Assembly: GCF_035492835.1 (NCBI RefSeq)
Contig: NZ_DATJIY010000152.1
Location: 1-39,814 of the forward strand
DNA: 39,814 nt
Direction: 5' to 3'
Source: Dinghuibacter sp035492835
GTDB taxonomy: Bacteria; Bacteroidota; Bacteroidia; Chitinophagales; Chitinophagaceae
This document shows, piece by piece, positions 16,842 to 25,046 of the stretch (position 1 is its first letter; each line of letters begins with the position of its first letter). The position numbers and the translations under genes are program-made. The notes below the pieces were generated by a model that saw nothing but the letters and a program-made list of their open reading frames with translations, was not told the DNA's origin and did no database searches.

Positions 16842-18051
16842 GTTCATCCTGCTCGTCAGTCTGCTGCACGCCGCGCTGCTCGTGCTGTCCTTTTTCATGT
16901 GGCGCAGCCAACCGTTGCTATTCTTGCTCTCCGAAGCCATCTTCATCGTCACCGCGCTCCTGTCCTGGGGTCTCTACCGCCAGCTCCTCCGTCCCCTCCG
17001 GATGCTCCAGGAGGGCATAGAGGCCATCCGGGACAAGGACTTCACCGTCAAATTCCGTCCCACCGGAAAGGTGGAAATGGACCAGCTGATCGACGTCTAC
17101 AACCGGATGATCGAGGAGCTGCGCGCCGAGCGCACGCGTCAGGAGGAGCAGCATTTTTTCCTGGAAAAACTCATCCAGACCTCCCCTACCGGGATCGTGA
17201 TCCTCGATTATGACGGCGAGGTACAGGAGATCAACCCGCGGGCGCGGGCCATCCTTTCGCCGGCGCTGCTGGCCCTTATGCTGGAGCTCCCTGCCGGCGC
17301 CAGCCGAATCGTCAAGCCCGGCGGCGTCCACACCTACAAGCTCCAAAAGTCGCATTTCATGGACCGGGGCTTCTCCCGTCACTTCGTGATGATCGAAGAA
17401 CTCACGCTGGAGCTCCTGGCGGCCGAGAAGAACACCTACGGCAAGGTCATCCGGATGATGGCCCACGAGGTCAACAACACCATCGGGCCGGTCAATTCGA
17501 TCATCCAGTCGGTGCTCCTCGACGGATCGTTATCGCGTCTGCTGGCCGACGCCCTCGACGCCGCCCAAACCCGCAACCAGCACCTGAATTTATTTGTGCG
17601 GAATTTCGCGGAGCTGGTGAAGCTGCCGCCCCCGGAGCTCAAGCCAGTAGCGCTGGCAACGCTGCTGGAGACGGTTTCCCGGGTCATGTCCATCACCGCG
17701 CTACAGCGGGAGGTAACCTTGTCCGTCGACTTCGAATGGCTGGTCGTTCCCGCCGACGAAAACCAGCTCGAACAGGCGCTCGTCAACATCGTCAAAAACG
17801 CCATCGAAGCCATCGATGGACCAGGCGCGGTTTCCATCACGCTCACCGGGCGCCGGCTCGTCATCGCCGACACCGGCAAAGGCATACCGCCCTCCGCACA
17901 ATCCCTGTTGTTCTCCCCCTTTTTCAGCACCAAAAAGGACGGCCAGGGGATCGGGCTTACGCTGGTCCGCGAGATATTGACGCAGCATGGGCTGGAATTT
18001 TCGCTGGCGACCGTGGTGCCCGGGCGGACGGAGTTCGTCATTGTCTTCTGA
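16825..18051 (+). CDS. Sensor histidine kinase with HAMP and PAS-like domains
   Basis: A 408-aa kinase. Two helices at about residues 5-23 and 28-50 are joined by only a few residues, so there is almost no periplasmic sensor. A HAMP segment (about 50-105) and a PAS-like domain (about 115-190; S-P-T-G-I-V-I-L-D) follow. The phosphoacceptor is His214 in M-M-A-H-E-V-N-N. The catalytic domain has N-I-V-K-N-A-I-E-A, D-T-G-K-G-I and G-I-G-L-T-L. It probably senses a signal in the membrane or cytosol and phosphorylates the co-encoded regulator. Its start lies 17 nt inside the regulator gene. It is the last gene of the operon; the convergent LytTR gene ends 15 nt away. Confidence 0.94.
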   Translation: MRLRTKFILLVSLLHAALLVLSFFMWRSQPLLFLLSEAIFIVTALLSWGLYRQLLRPLRMLQEGIEAIRDKDFTVKFRPTGKVEMDQLIDVYNRMIEELRAERTRQEEQHFFLEKLIQTSPTGIVILDYDGEVQEINPRARAILSPALLALMLELPAGASRIVKPGGVHTYKLQKSHFMDRGFSRHFVMIEELTLELLAAEKNTYGKVIRMMAHEVNNTIGPVNSIIQSVLLDGSLSRLLADALDAAQTRNQHLNLFVRNFAELVKLPPPELKPVALATLLETVSRVMSITALQREVTLSVDFEWLVVPADENQLEQALVNIVKNAIEAIDGPGAVSITLTGRRLVIADTGKGIPPSAQSLLFSPFFSTKKDGQGIGLTLVREILTQHGLEFSLATVVPGRTEFVIVF

Positions 18052-18066
18052 CACCCCGCGAGACCG

Positions 18067-18819
18067 CTATGGGCCGTTGAGGGCGGCCCTCACGGCGTCC
18101 CGTTTGTCTTTGGACACCGGTATCCTCGCCCCATCCTCCAGCAACAGGTAACCGCCGTCATCTTTCACCCAGCTTTGGATGTAGCGCGTATTGACAAGGT
18201 GCGACTGCTGGCACCGTACAAATCCATAGTCCCCCAGGAGGCCTTCATATTCGTAGATCGGCCTGGACACCGTCAGTTTTTCCCCGGTCCTGAGGTGGAA
18301 CGTCGTATAACTGTTCGAGGACTCGCAACGGACGACTTCTCCCGGCCGGACGAAACGGGTTTCCCGGAGACCCGGCAGCGCGATCCGGTGCTCGTCCTTT
18401 TGTTGCGCCTTCAACAACCGGAGCAGGTTCTCCAGATGGCCGTTTTGCGTCTTCTGCTGCCGGCGGGACATCGCCTTGTCCACCGCCGCCTGGAGCTCCG
18501 CAATCTTTATCGGCTTGACCAGGTAGTCCAGGGCGGAGAATTTGACGGCCTGTATGCCGTATTGGTCGAAAGCGGTCACAAACACCACCTCGAAGTCGAT
18601 ACGATCCAACGACTGAAGCAGCTCGAAGCCGTTCATGCCCGGCATCTGGATGTCCAGGAACACCAGGTCCGGTCGGACGCCCCCGACGAGTGCGCGTCCC
18701 TTTTCCGCGTCTGTCGTGGCGCCGACCACCGTTACCTCCGGGCAATATTCTTCCAGTAACACCCGAAGGTTATCGATGTTGCCCGGTTCGTCGTCTATGA
18801 GAACGGCCTTCAGGATCAT
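18067..18819 (-). CDS. LytTR-family response regulator
   Basis: A 250-aa regulator. The receiver domain (1-120) has I-D-D-E-P and the phosphoacceptor Asp56 in L-V-F-L-D-I-Q-M-P, with T-A-F-D and K-P-I completing the site. The C-terminal LytTR DNA-binding domain (about 148-245) shows E-S-S-N-S-Y-T-T-F, S-R-P-I-Y-E-Y-E and S-H-L-V-N-T-R-Y-I. LytTR proteins bind imperfect direct repeats upstream of their targets. The start overlaps the stop of the kinase gene by four bases (ATGA), so the pair is translationally coupled and is a dedicated two-component system. Target genes are not evident here. Confidence 0.95.
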   Translation of the reverse strand: MILKAVLIDDEPGNIDNLRVLLEEYCPEVTVVGATTDAEKGRALVGGVRPDLVFLDIQMPGMNGFELLQSLDRIDFEVVFVTAFDQYGIQAVKFSALDYLVKPIKIAELQAAVDKAMSRRQQKTQNGHLENLLRLLKAQQKDEHRIALPGLRETRFVRPGEVVRCESSNSYTTFHLRTGEKLTVSRPIYEYEGLLGDYGFVRCQQSHLVNTRYIQSWVKDDGGYLLLEDGARIPVSKDKRDAVRAALNGP

Positions 18820-20432
18820 AGCCAGTGGTTAAAATATACGTATACGATCGTCCCCTGCTGGCCGGGCTCGCTGTCTATCCGTAGCACGACGTCCCTGCCG
18901 GCCTCCCGAAGCAGGGAAATCCTCTCCATGGTCAGTGTCAGGCCAAGCCCTTTTTTGCCCTGTACAGGGTCGAAGCCAGGGCCGTTGTTACGGATGTACA
19001 CGACCAGTCCATCCTCCTCTTTGGTCACCAAAATATCGATTTCCCCCTGTTCCTGCAAAGCGGACACCCCGTGCTTCACCGCGTTTTCAATCAACGGCTG
19101 CAGCAACAGCGAGGGTATTTCGGTCGCCGGTGCCAATGGGTCTACGAACAGGGTATACGTGAAATGGAATCGCAGCTGCTCCAGTCGCAGGTAGGTATCG
19201 AGGGTCTGGATTTCCCGGTCGAGGCCGATGATCTCATTGTTTTCGAGACTTTTTCTTAATAACTCCCCGAAGTCCCCCAGATACTGGTTGGCCGCGGGCA
19301 GATCCCTTTTATTCACCAACCCCTGGATCGAGCTCAGCGCGTTGAAAACGAAATGGGGGTTCAACTGGGACTTCACCGATGCCAGCCGCGCTTCCGTCCG
19401 GGCATTCTTCAGCTCCAGCTGGATAACCCGGCGCTGCTGGCGACGCAACCGGAGGAGGACGACGATCAACGCAAAAAAGGCAGCTATCAAACTGCCTGCG
19501 ACGATCTTGAAAGTAGCGGTCTGGTACCAGGCCGGACGGATTTCGAACCGATAATCCGTGACCTGGCCCGGTTGCAATCTATACCGGAGCTGGAGGTGAT
19601 AGACACCCGGTGAAAGGTCCTTCAGCCAAAGGAAGTTCTTGTCGAAGTCATTGGGCCGCCAGGCCGTCGTACTGTCCGGTCCTTTCAGACTGTATTCGAT
19701 GTCGCGGCTTTCACTGATCCTTTCCCCGAGGTAAAATACGAGATTGTTCTCGGTGGAGGCAAACATGGTTCGTACTGTAAGCAGGCTGTCGATGGCTTTC
19801 CCGGGACCCTCGTTGGTCCAGTTAAATATGTCCCGCTTACCCTGGTCCCGCATCACCGACATCAGGTCCTTCAGGTCCTGTTGCCGAAAAACGCCGGCCA
19901 CGACCGGGGCCGCCTTTTTCCACAACACCACCGCGGAACTGACAAGCGTATCGCCGCCTTTTTTCCGCACTTCGATGGTCAGGCTCGAGTCGAACGCGCC
20001 TTTGTATTTTCCGATATAGGCGCAGGACTCGCTGGGGAAGATCATCATATGCGGCTTGAGAGCAGGTGGAAAACCAAAACGGCCAAAGGACGTCCACGGC
20101 GTTTGTTCCTTACTGTTCACCACGAGCCGGTATTCATATTGCGGCGCCAGCTTATGCCCCATGTACGCGACACCGAGCACGATACTGTCGCCCGGGTCGA
20201 TATCGACATAAGTGGCGAATTTGCGCGCATCCGACCGGCGACGCAACATGGAATCCGACTGGCTTGTCACCACCGACTCGTGTTGTTTCCACAGTCCGAT
20301 ATGCTGCGGGATATACACCACGACATATATCCAGTCCGGGTTTTCCTCCTGTTGGTAGTTCAGGACCAACTGCCCCCGGACCTGGATCGCCACCGCGATA
20401 AACAAAAGCGCAAAACACAACATTCGTTTCAT
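18816..20432 (-). CDS. LytS/YehU-type sensor histidine kinase
   Basis: A 538-aa protein. The ATG at 20432 is chosen because it starts a good signal peptide (M-K-R-M-L-C-F-A-L-L, ending V-R-G-Q); the open frame extends 40 residues further upstream but is Arg/Gly-rich and not signal-like. A periplasmic region (about 22-305) ends with a Y_Y_Y-like segment (L-S-P-G-V-Y-H-L-Q-L-R-Y). One transmembrane helix (about 310-335) and a coiled linker lead to a His_kinase domain with His360 in L-N-P-H-F-V-F-N-A-L, and the ATPase domain shows N-N-G-P-G-F and K-G-L-G-L. No beta-propeller repeats are recognisable. The periplasmic ligand is unknown. Confidence 0.92.
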   Translation of the reverse strand: MKRMLCFALLFIAVAIQVRGQLVLNYQQEENPDWIYVVVYIPQHIGLWKQHESVVTSQSDSMLRRRSDARKFATYVDIDPGDSIVLGVAYMGHKLAPQYEYRLVVNSKEQTPWTSFGRFGFPPALKPHMMIFPSESCAYIGKYKGAFDSSLTIEVRKKGGDTLVSSAVVLWKKAAPVVAGVFRQQDLKDLMSVMRDQGKRDIFNWTNEGPGKAIDSLLTVRTMFASTENNLVFYLGERISESRDIEYSLKGPDSTTAWRPNDFDKNFLWLKDLSPGVYHLQLRYRLQPGQVTDYRFEIRPAWYQTATFKIVAGSLIAAFFALIVVLLRLRRQQRRVIQLELKNARTEARLASVKSQLNPHFVFNALSSIQGLVNKRDLPAANQYLGDFGELLRKSLENNEIIGLDREIQTLDTYLRLEQLRFHFTYTLFVDPLAPATEIPSLLLQPLIENAVKHGVSALQEQGEIDILVTKEEDGLVVYIRNNGPGFDPVQGKKGLGLTLTMERISLLREAGRDVVLRIDSEPGQQGTIVYVYFNHWL

Positions 20433-20592
20433 GGTCGTTCTTTTCCCAAAGTTGCCACCGCCGGCCCTGGGGCGGCGTGTCCTTTTTGAATATACGCCCC
20501 TTCGGCTTGAATTCCGTCTTCCCCTCGATTTTTGTCCCGATAAGCCTCTCATATTGGCGCTACCGGCCCCGCCAGGTTCGCGCGGCGGTGTA

Positions 20593-20600
20593 TAGCTTTG
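20593..20600 (+). promoter_or_regulatory. -7-like element before the RibD-C reductase gene
   Basis: TAGCTTTG is an exact TAnnTTTG match, placed 21 nt before the ATG at 20622. No TTTG is present at the usual -33 distance, so this is only half of a promoter signature. Confidence 0.3.
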
Positions 20601-20621
20601 TCATACAATAAAAACCATGTT

Positions 20622-21191
20622 ATGCGGAAACTCAAACTACAAGTACAGATCACGGTGGACGGCTATGTGGCCCGATCGGACGGCGGACTCGACTGGATGA
20701 CCTTCACACCCGACGAAACGATGTTCTCGGCCATCAACGCCCTGACGGATAGCTCCGACACCATCCTGTTGGGTCGGAAAATGACACAAGGGTTCGTAAA
20801 CTACTGGGAAGACGTCGTGGACAACCAGCCTGAAAGCCCCGAACATTACTTCGCCGTAAAGATGGTGCAGACCCCGAAAGTAATCTTTACCAAGACCCTC
20901 ACGGCGCCGGTGGGACGGAATACCTCGCTTGCCAAGGGCGACCTGGTATCGGAAGTGACGGCGCTGAAAAATAAGCCCGGCAAAGACATCATCGTGTATG
21001 GCGGCGCCGGCTTCGTATCCTCCCTCCTACAGGAAGGATTGATCGATGAGCTCAACCTCTTTGTCAACCCGGTGCTCATCGGTAAGGGTATGCGCATTTT
21101 CGATACACTTGACTCCACCCGGAAGCTGCGCCTGGAGAAGGCTATACCCTTCGGCAACGGCGAGACCCTGCTGACGTATGCGCTGTTATAG
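20622..21191 (+). CDS. Dihydrofolate reductase-family protein (RibD C-terminal domain)
   Basis: A 189-aa protein starting M-R-K-L-K-L-Q-V-Q-I-T-V-D-G-Y-V-A, the typical opening of the stand-alone RibD-C/DHFR-like fold, followed by L-L-G-R-K-M-T near residue 54, D-I-I-V-Y-G-G-A-G-F near 122 (nucleotide-binding Gly stretch) and P-V-L-I-G-K-G near 151. These proteins bind NADPH, but most have no assigned substrate. The ATG at 20622 is preferred to a TTG 24 nt upstream. It is convergent with thioredoxin: the last six bases overlap the 3' end of trxA. Confidence 0.88.
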   Translation: MRKLKLQVQITVDGYVARSDGGLDWMTFTPDETMFSAINALTDSSDTILLGRKMTQGFVNYWEDVVDNQPESPEHYFAVKMVQTPKVIFTKTLTAPVGRNTSLAKGDLVSEVTALKNKPGKDIIVYGGAGFVSSLLQEGLIDELNLFVNPVLIGKGMRIFDTLDSTRKLRLEKAIPFGNGETLLTYALL

Positions 21192-21503
21192 CTGCTGCAA
21201 CACCCCGTCCAGCGCGTTCTTGATGTATTCCGCGGGAATAACCCCGCTCTGCCGCCATTTTACCTCCCCCCTGCGGAACACGATCATCGTCGGCACCGAC
21301 TGTATCTGGTAGCTCCGCGCCAATTCCGGGTTGCGGTCGATGTCGATGGTGATGATCGTCACGTCGTCCTTGAGGTGGTCTTTCACTTGTTTGAGGATCG
21401 GGGGCATTGACTTGCAGGGACCGCACCATTCGGCGGAAAAATCGACAAGAACGGGCTTGTTGCCCTGGATGAGCTCCCCGAAGGAGGGTTTGGCGGTGGG
21501 CAT
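21186..21503 (-). CDS. trxA: Thioredoxin
   Basis: A 105-aa protein with the canonical W-C-G-P-C-K active site (Cys27, Cys30) and the cis-proline loop S-V-P-T (Pro71). It lacks a signal peptide, so it is cytosolic and reduces protein disulfides and reductases such as fRMsr. Length and motif spacing are typical of Trx. It ends six bases inside the convergent RibD-C gene. Upstream (21504-21608) is a short non-coding stretch with a weak hairpin and no clear promoter. Confidence 0.95.
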   Translation of the reverse strand: MPTAKPSFGELIQGNKPVLVDFSAEWCGPCKSMPPILKQVKDHLKDDVTIITIDIDRNPELARSYQIQSVPTMIVFRRGEVKWRQSGVIPAEYIKNALDGVLQQL

Positions 21504-21608
21504 AGGTATCTGTTTACCCTAAAGGTACGAAGGATTGAGTCACCCTTATAATAGGGGGGACCGATCTCCGATCCCCCTTTGCCATTCCAGAAACCCTCGG
21601 GGGCCATC

Positions 21609-21869
21609 TCACACCAGGACCGTTGATTGAACGTCCTGAACCGGTATAAGGAAAATTTGTTTCCGCGACCGGTCCCAATGACGCTTCGCGAGTATCTCCT
21701 CTATCGATCCACGCGGTAACATCCAGTACCTTGCTTCCCGCGAAGAACAATGGATGGTCACTTCGAGGCTACTCCGGCCGGATATATACCGGACCGCTCC
21801 ACAGACGGGACAATGGGCCGCCTGATCCTCAATAATCCGCTGCACCATATTCATATACTCCTGATCCAT
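21609..21869 (-). CDS. Hypothetical small protein with CxxC zinc-knuckle-like pair
   Basis: An 86-aa frame with an acidic N-terminal helix, then H-C-P-V-C-G-A at residues 19-25 and I-H-C-S-S-R-E-A-R-Y at about 39-48. The Cys-x-x-Cys plus a His-Cys pair could bind zinc. No family is recognised. Coding potential is moderate: it uses codons similar to neighbours, has no overlapping better frame, and stands alone in a region that is otherwise decaying. It may be real, or a remnant of a longer protein. Confidence 0.4.
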   Translation of the reverse strand: MDQEYMNMVQRIIEDQAAHCPVCGAVRYISGRSSLEVTIHCSSREARYWMLPRGSIEEILAKRHWDRSRKQIFLIPVQDVQSTVLV

Positions 21870-21967
21870 AAAATGCTATTTTATACGCGATGCCTGCATA
21901 CGATTGTACAAGGTATCCAACCTGGAGGATACCCATCACCCGACCGCCGGCAAAGCGGCGGCCGCTA

Positions 21968-22363
21968 TCAACAAAAAGTGGGAATAGTCGCGGGAGGACC
22001 CCGAAGCGTGATCGTACCTGAGGTATGTGAAGAAGCGCCTTCCGGCAAAGACCGCCGCCCAATGACGCTGCCTTCGCCTAAAAGGACTGCATAGAATGGG
22101 GATGCCGCCAGGCCCCCATCCGTCGGAAAGTCAAACCGCCGGTCCATGGAAACGCGGTTGCGGTTGTGGTGGTTTATCAGACCTTCCTTTTTACCTCCCG
22201 GCTCCGTCGCCGCGCCGCGCGACCCGGTCACATATCCGTGTTGCCCGATGATGACGGGGAGGGCACAGCCATTATACCCGCTGGAGAGTTGCGCCCCAAA
22301 AAGGCACAGCGCTGCCATCAAAAGGCCGAGTTTCAGACGATATGTATCTTTCAGGCGATTCAT
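21968..22363 (-). CDS. Possible small secreted protein, function unknown
   Basis: A 131-aa frame whose first 30 residues form a convincing signal peptide (K-L-G-L-L-M-A-A-L-C-L-F-G-A-Q-L-S-S-G). The remainder is low in hydrophobics and has no recognised motif; the last 45 residues (after F-P-T-D-G-G-L-A-A-S) look random, as after a frameshift. It could be the N-terminal remnant of a longer exported protein. It lies in the region with other gene remnants, which favours decay, but an intact short gene cannot be excluded. Confidence 0.35.
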   Translation of the reverse strand: MNRLKDTYRLKLGLLMAALCLFGAQLSSGYNGCALPVIIGQHGYVTGSRGAATEPGGKKEGLINHHNRNRVSMDRRFDFPTDGGLAASPFYAVLLGEGSVIGRRSLPEGASSHTSGTITLRGPPATIPTFC

Positions 22364-22515
22364 GCGGAGGCAGAATACGTTGATGTCCCGAATGTATTCG
22401 ATTTCCGGGCATCTGAAACGTTAAATTTGGTACATTAAACGAACAATGTATCAGTTATTCGTCCCCGAATATCAAATGGCGGATGTCGGCTGCCAGGTTT
22501 TGTATGTACCCATGG

Positions 22516-22660
22516 GAACAAACCGACACCACGGTCACAAAGGTATTCAACCGGTATCATTGGAGCCAGGCATTTATCATAGCGGACGTCACCGGAAGTC
22601 GGTAAGAGCGGCGGATACGCCCCCGAAAACAATATCGAAGCCCTGGGGAGACGATTAAAA
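22516..22660 (+). pseudogene. Remnant of a VWA-like domain protein, internally deleted
   Basis: Two short coding pieces lie side by side in different frames. The first (22516-22602) reads T-V-T-K-V-F-N-R, then A-F-I-I-A-D-V-T-G-S and hits a stop at 22603. The second (22607-22660) reads S-G-G-Y-A-P-E-N-N-I-E-A-L. From memory, both segments occur in one family of Bacteroidetes proteins with a von Willebrand A-like D-V-T-G-S-M motif, where they are about 80 residues apart. If so, roughly 230 bp were deleted between them. The family assignment is from memory. Confidence 0.35.
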
Positions 22661-22715
22661 TCCACGGCCTGTTATACCGGTTGGTGGGCGGGAATTTTAT
22701 CAACGTCTCCCCTAA

Positions 22716-22925
22716 ATCCCTTTGCTGCTTTTGACGAAGGCGGATACAATCGACTCTTTGGAGGAGAACCCGTCATAAACGCCGGCGGTCGATACCAATT
22801 TAAAAGAAATCGTGCCTTGCGAGCCGGACACGATACCCCATGGGGTCGAGATCGATGTACCGTTGATCTATGCGGATTATTATTATCTGGAGGCGTTATA
22901 CCGGTATTCGGCGTTACTGAAGTAG
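22716..22925 (+). pseudogene. C-terminal remnant of a GH88 unsaturated glucuronyl hydrolase
   Basis: In one frame (codons starting at positions divisible by 3) the sequence reads K-A-D-T-I-D-S-L-E-E-N-P-S, a TAA at 22776-22778, then T-P-A-V-D-T-N-L-K and I-P-H-G-V-E-I-D-V-P-L-I-Y-A-D-Y-Y-Y-L-E-A-L and a final TAG at 22923. The E-I-D-V-P-L-I-Y-A-D-Y-Y-Y-L-E-A-L stretch is the hallmark C-terminus of GH88 enzymes, which remove unsaturated uronic acid residues left by polysaccharide lyases. The TAA falls where the family usually has an aromatic residue, so it is probably a one-base nonsense change. No upstream catalytic domain is present. It overlaps the 3' end of the convergent GH89 gene by 12 bases. 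Confidence 0.65.
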
Positions 22926-25046
22926 CCCTCCCTCTCCATGCTGGTCCTCCAGTTGAAGCTGCGCTTCGACCCAGGACCGGTCTTCCTCGTAGAAGTCGGG
23001 GGGCGTCGCGGGTTTGCCTTGTAGCTTTGCGCGGAGATAGGCGAAATACTTTTCCCAGCGCGCCTTATAGAAAGAGCCCATCATCCCGCCCCGCTCCTTA
23101 TAGGCATAGTCGCGCAGCTCCTCTTTGGCGCTGTCCGCCGCGCCCCAATACGTGATGAGCATAAGGACGTTGCGCAGGTTCAGGCGTTTCTCTTCGGGCG
23201 TATGGCCCGCGGCGAGCGCCTGCCGTTGGTAGGTGCTCAACCGAAAACAAGAGTCGGTATTCAGGAGACTGTCCTCCTGGTCGGCCAGCCGCAGGAAATC
23301 CGCGGCTGCTGCGTCGAAGGATGAAGCGTCCTTCTGCGTATACGCCTGTACGACGCGGGAGTAGACGGTATCGGCCCGGTTGGCCAGCACCTGGCGTTCC
23401 AGGTCGATGCGGTCGAGGCGGTAGGGTTCGCCGGCGACGGCCGCCCGTAAAAAAAGCGCTACTGCCCTGGCGAATAGTTGCGTGTCATAGGTTTTGGCTA
23501 TGCCGCCCCACGTAGATACGGAGCGGACTTCCAGCCCCGGGCGCGCGCACAGTATGTTCTCGGAGGGTTCTCCGCCCTTCCCGGGGACGCTGCTGTATAC
23601 GGTGCGCAACAGTAGGTCCCATGCCTCGAGCATATCCGGATCGGCCCGCCCATACCTTGCCGACACATATTTCCTTATCCAGCGGTTGACATCCAGGCTG
23701 TCCTGCTGCCAGCCGAGCTCCAAGGCCAGGGCATAGACCACGGGGTTGTTGTCGATCCCCTCCGGCATGATCCCCACGCCCCGCATATAGGCGGCGTAAG
23801 GTCCGTGGAAGGCCCGGTAAGTCTCGTCGGCGAAGTGTTGCAGCTTGCCCCCGACGCCCGGCTTTTCCCCGAAGTTGGTGACGGTGCACCAGATAAAAGG
23901 CGTATGCTCATAAGCGCCGCGCGCCTCCCAGTTGTTCGTCCGTTCTCCCGCAAGCTCCTGGATAAGGACGTACCGCTTGTCGAGCCCCGCCAGCATCTCC
24001 TTGCGCGGATTCGCCTGCCAGCCTTGCAAGACCCAAACCGCCCCGGGGAAGCCCCTTTGCATGGCTTGCTGTATACGGGCGCCCGCTTTGAGCACGTCGA
24101 TACCGTTGCTGTTACCGCCTTCGTGGAACGGATCGCCGGAAAAAAAACGGAGGTCCGGGCCGTACGCTTTTTTTGTCTCTTCGTAAAAAATACCGGCGAT
24201 CCGGTCAAACGCCGGATCGCTGGGATCCAGCATGGCGGGTCGCTGGAATCCACCGGCCCAAAGACCCTGGGGGGAGACGTGCGCGTTCAACCTGCCCGTA
24301 AGGGAGGTGGGTATCATGCCGTAAAAGCCGGGCATTACGGGTGTGATGCCCAGATCCTTCATACGTTCGAGCATCCGGCGCGTGAGCGACTCACGGCCGT
24401 CGATCTGTGTTTGGGGCATGGGCCCTCCCCATCCCTGGAGGTTGCCCATCAGCCACCACGCGGTAAAAGCGGGGCCGGCCAGGTAGGCGCTTATATCGGA
24501 CTGCGAACAACCCAGGCGCCGCAATACTCGTTGCCAGACAGCCTCTTCACCCCCGGCGACGAGCATCAGGTTCACCCCATTCAGCGCCATCCAGTCCAGT
24601 TCCCTGGACCAGTCGTCCCACTGGTAAAAACTCATGGTATAGTTCCACGTACAATAATTCAACGCATACCGGTACCGGGCTTCGGCCAGGATGCGGACCG
24701 GGCGGCCGATGGCCGGCAAATCGGCGACAGGCCCCAGGTTGTCGCCGCGGTGAGACATGCTCCGGTGACAATAGTCTTCCAGGTAGCGGTTGACGCCGAC
24801 CGCGGCCGCGGAGGCGCTGGAGGCCTTTACCCAAAGCATCCCGTCTTCCGTCTGCAGCACCGCTACGTCCATGCCGTTGTCCGGCGGTATCTGTACAAAC
24901 CGGACGTGAGGACCCAGCCAGGGAACACGGCGGCCGATGAGGGCGCGGACGCCATCGAAGGGCGCCGCGTGCAGCGGTATAGTGGCTATCGCCAGGCCTA
25001 CCGTCAAAAGCCATTGTCTACTATTCACCCCTTCAAAATAGCGCAT
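22914..25046 (-). CDS. Alpha-N-acetylglucosaminidase (GH89)
   Basis: A 710-aa exported enzyme resembling human NAGLU and clostridial GH89, which release terminal alpha-linked GlcNAc. The ATG at 25046 is chosen because a signal peptide follows it (W-L-L-T-V-G-L-A-I-A-T-I-P-L-H-A); the frame runs 27 residues further upstream without signal character. Family landmarks: an N-terminal small domain, Y-R-Y-A-L-N-Y-C-T-W-N-Y-T, W-D-D-W-S-R-E-L-D-W-M-A-L-N-G-V-N, F-F-S-G-D-P-F-H-E (Glu309), P-F-I-W-C-T-V-T-N-F-G and M-P-E-G-I (Glu429). The two Glu residues are the probable catalytic pair. It is divergent from the DUF1080 gene with an 87-bp gap. It need not belong to the glucan PUL proper. Confidence 0.93.
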   Translation of the reverse strand: MRYFEGVNSRQWLLTVGLAIATIPLHAAPFDGVRALIGRRVPWLGPHVRFVQIPPDNGMDVAVLQTEDGMLWVKASSASAAAVGVNRYLEDYCHRSMSHRGDNLGPVADLPAIGRPVRILAEARYRYALNYCTWNYTMSFYQWDDWSRELDWMALNGVNLMLVAGGEEAVWQRVLRRLGCSQSDISAYLAGPAFTAWWLMGNLQGWGGPMPQTQIDGRESLTRRMLERMKDLGITPVMPGFYGMIPTSLTGRLNAHVSPQGLWAGGFQRPAMLDPSDPAFDRIAGIFYEETKKAYGPDLRFFSGDPFHEGGNSNGIDVLKAGARIQQAMQRGFPGAVWVLQGWQANPRKEMLAGLDKRYVLIQELAGERTNNWEARGAYEHTPFIWCTVTNFGEKPGVGGKLQHFADETYRAFHGPYAAYMRGVGIMPEGIDNNPVVYALALELGWQQDSLDVNRWIRKYVSARYGRADPDMLEAWDLLLRTVYSSVPGKGGEPSENILCARPGLEVRSVSTWGGIAKTYDTQLFARAVALFLRAAVAGEPYRLDRIDLERQVLANRADTVYSRVVQAYTQKDASSFDAAAADFLRLADQEDSLLNTDSCFRLSTYQRQALAAGHTPEEKRLNLRNVLMLITYWGAADSAKEELRDYAYKERGGMMGSFYKARWEKYFAYLRAKLQGKPATPPDFYEEDRSWVEAQLQLEDQHGEGGLLQ

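Larger units (their letters stand above)
21870..22913. other. About 1 kb with few intact genes, apparently a decaying region
   Basis: Between the 86-aa gene and the end of the GH89 gene there is no full-length recognisable gene on either strand. It holds one short secreted-protein frame (21968-22363), a broken VWA-like remnant (about 22516-22660) and a broken GH88 remnant (about 22716-22925). The rest (21870-21967, 22364-22515) shows nothing I can support, and no insertion sequence, inverted-repeat end or tRNA was seen in it. Confidence 0.5.

Noticed and set aside
21553..21578. AGGGGG/CCCCCT hairpin between trxA and the 86-aa gene
   Set aside because: No T-run follows on either strand, so it is not a convincing terminator.
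22435..22665. Overlapping short frames on both strands near 22.45-22.66 kb
   Set aside because: No signal peptide, motif or codon bias; the plus-strand remnants read in other frames explain the sequence better.
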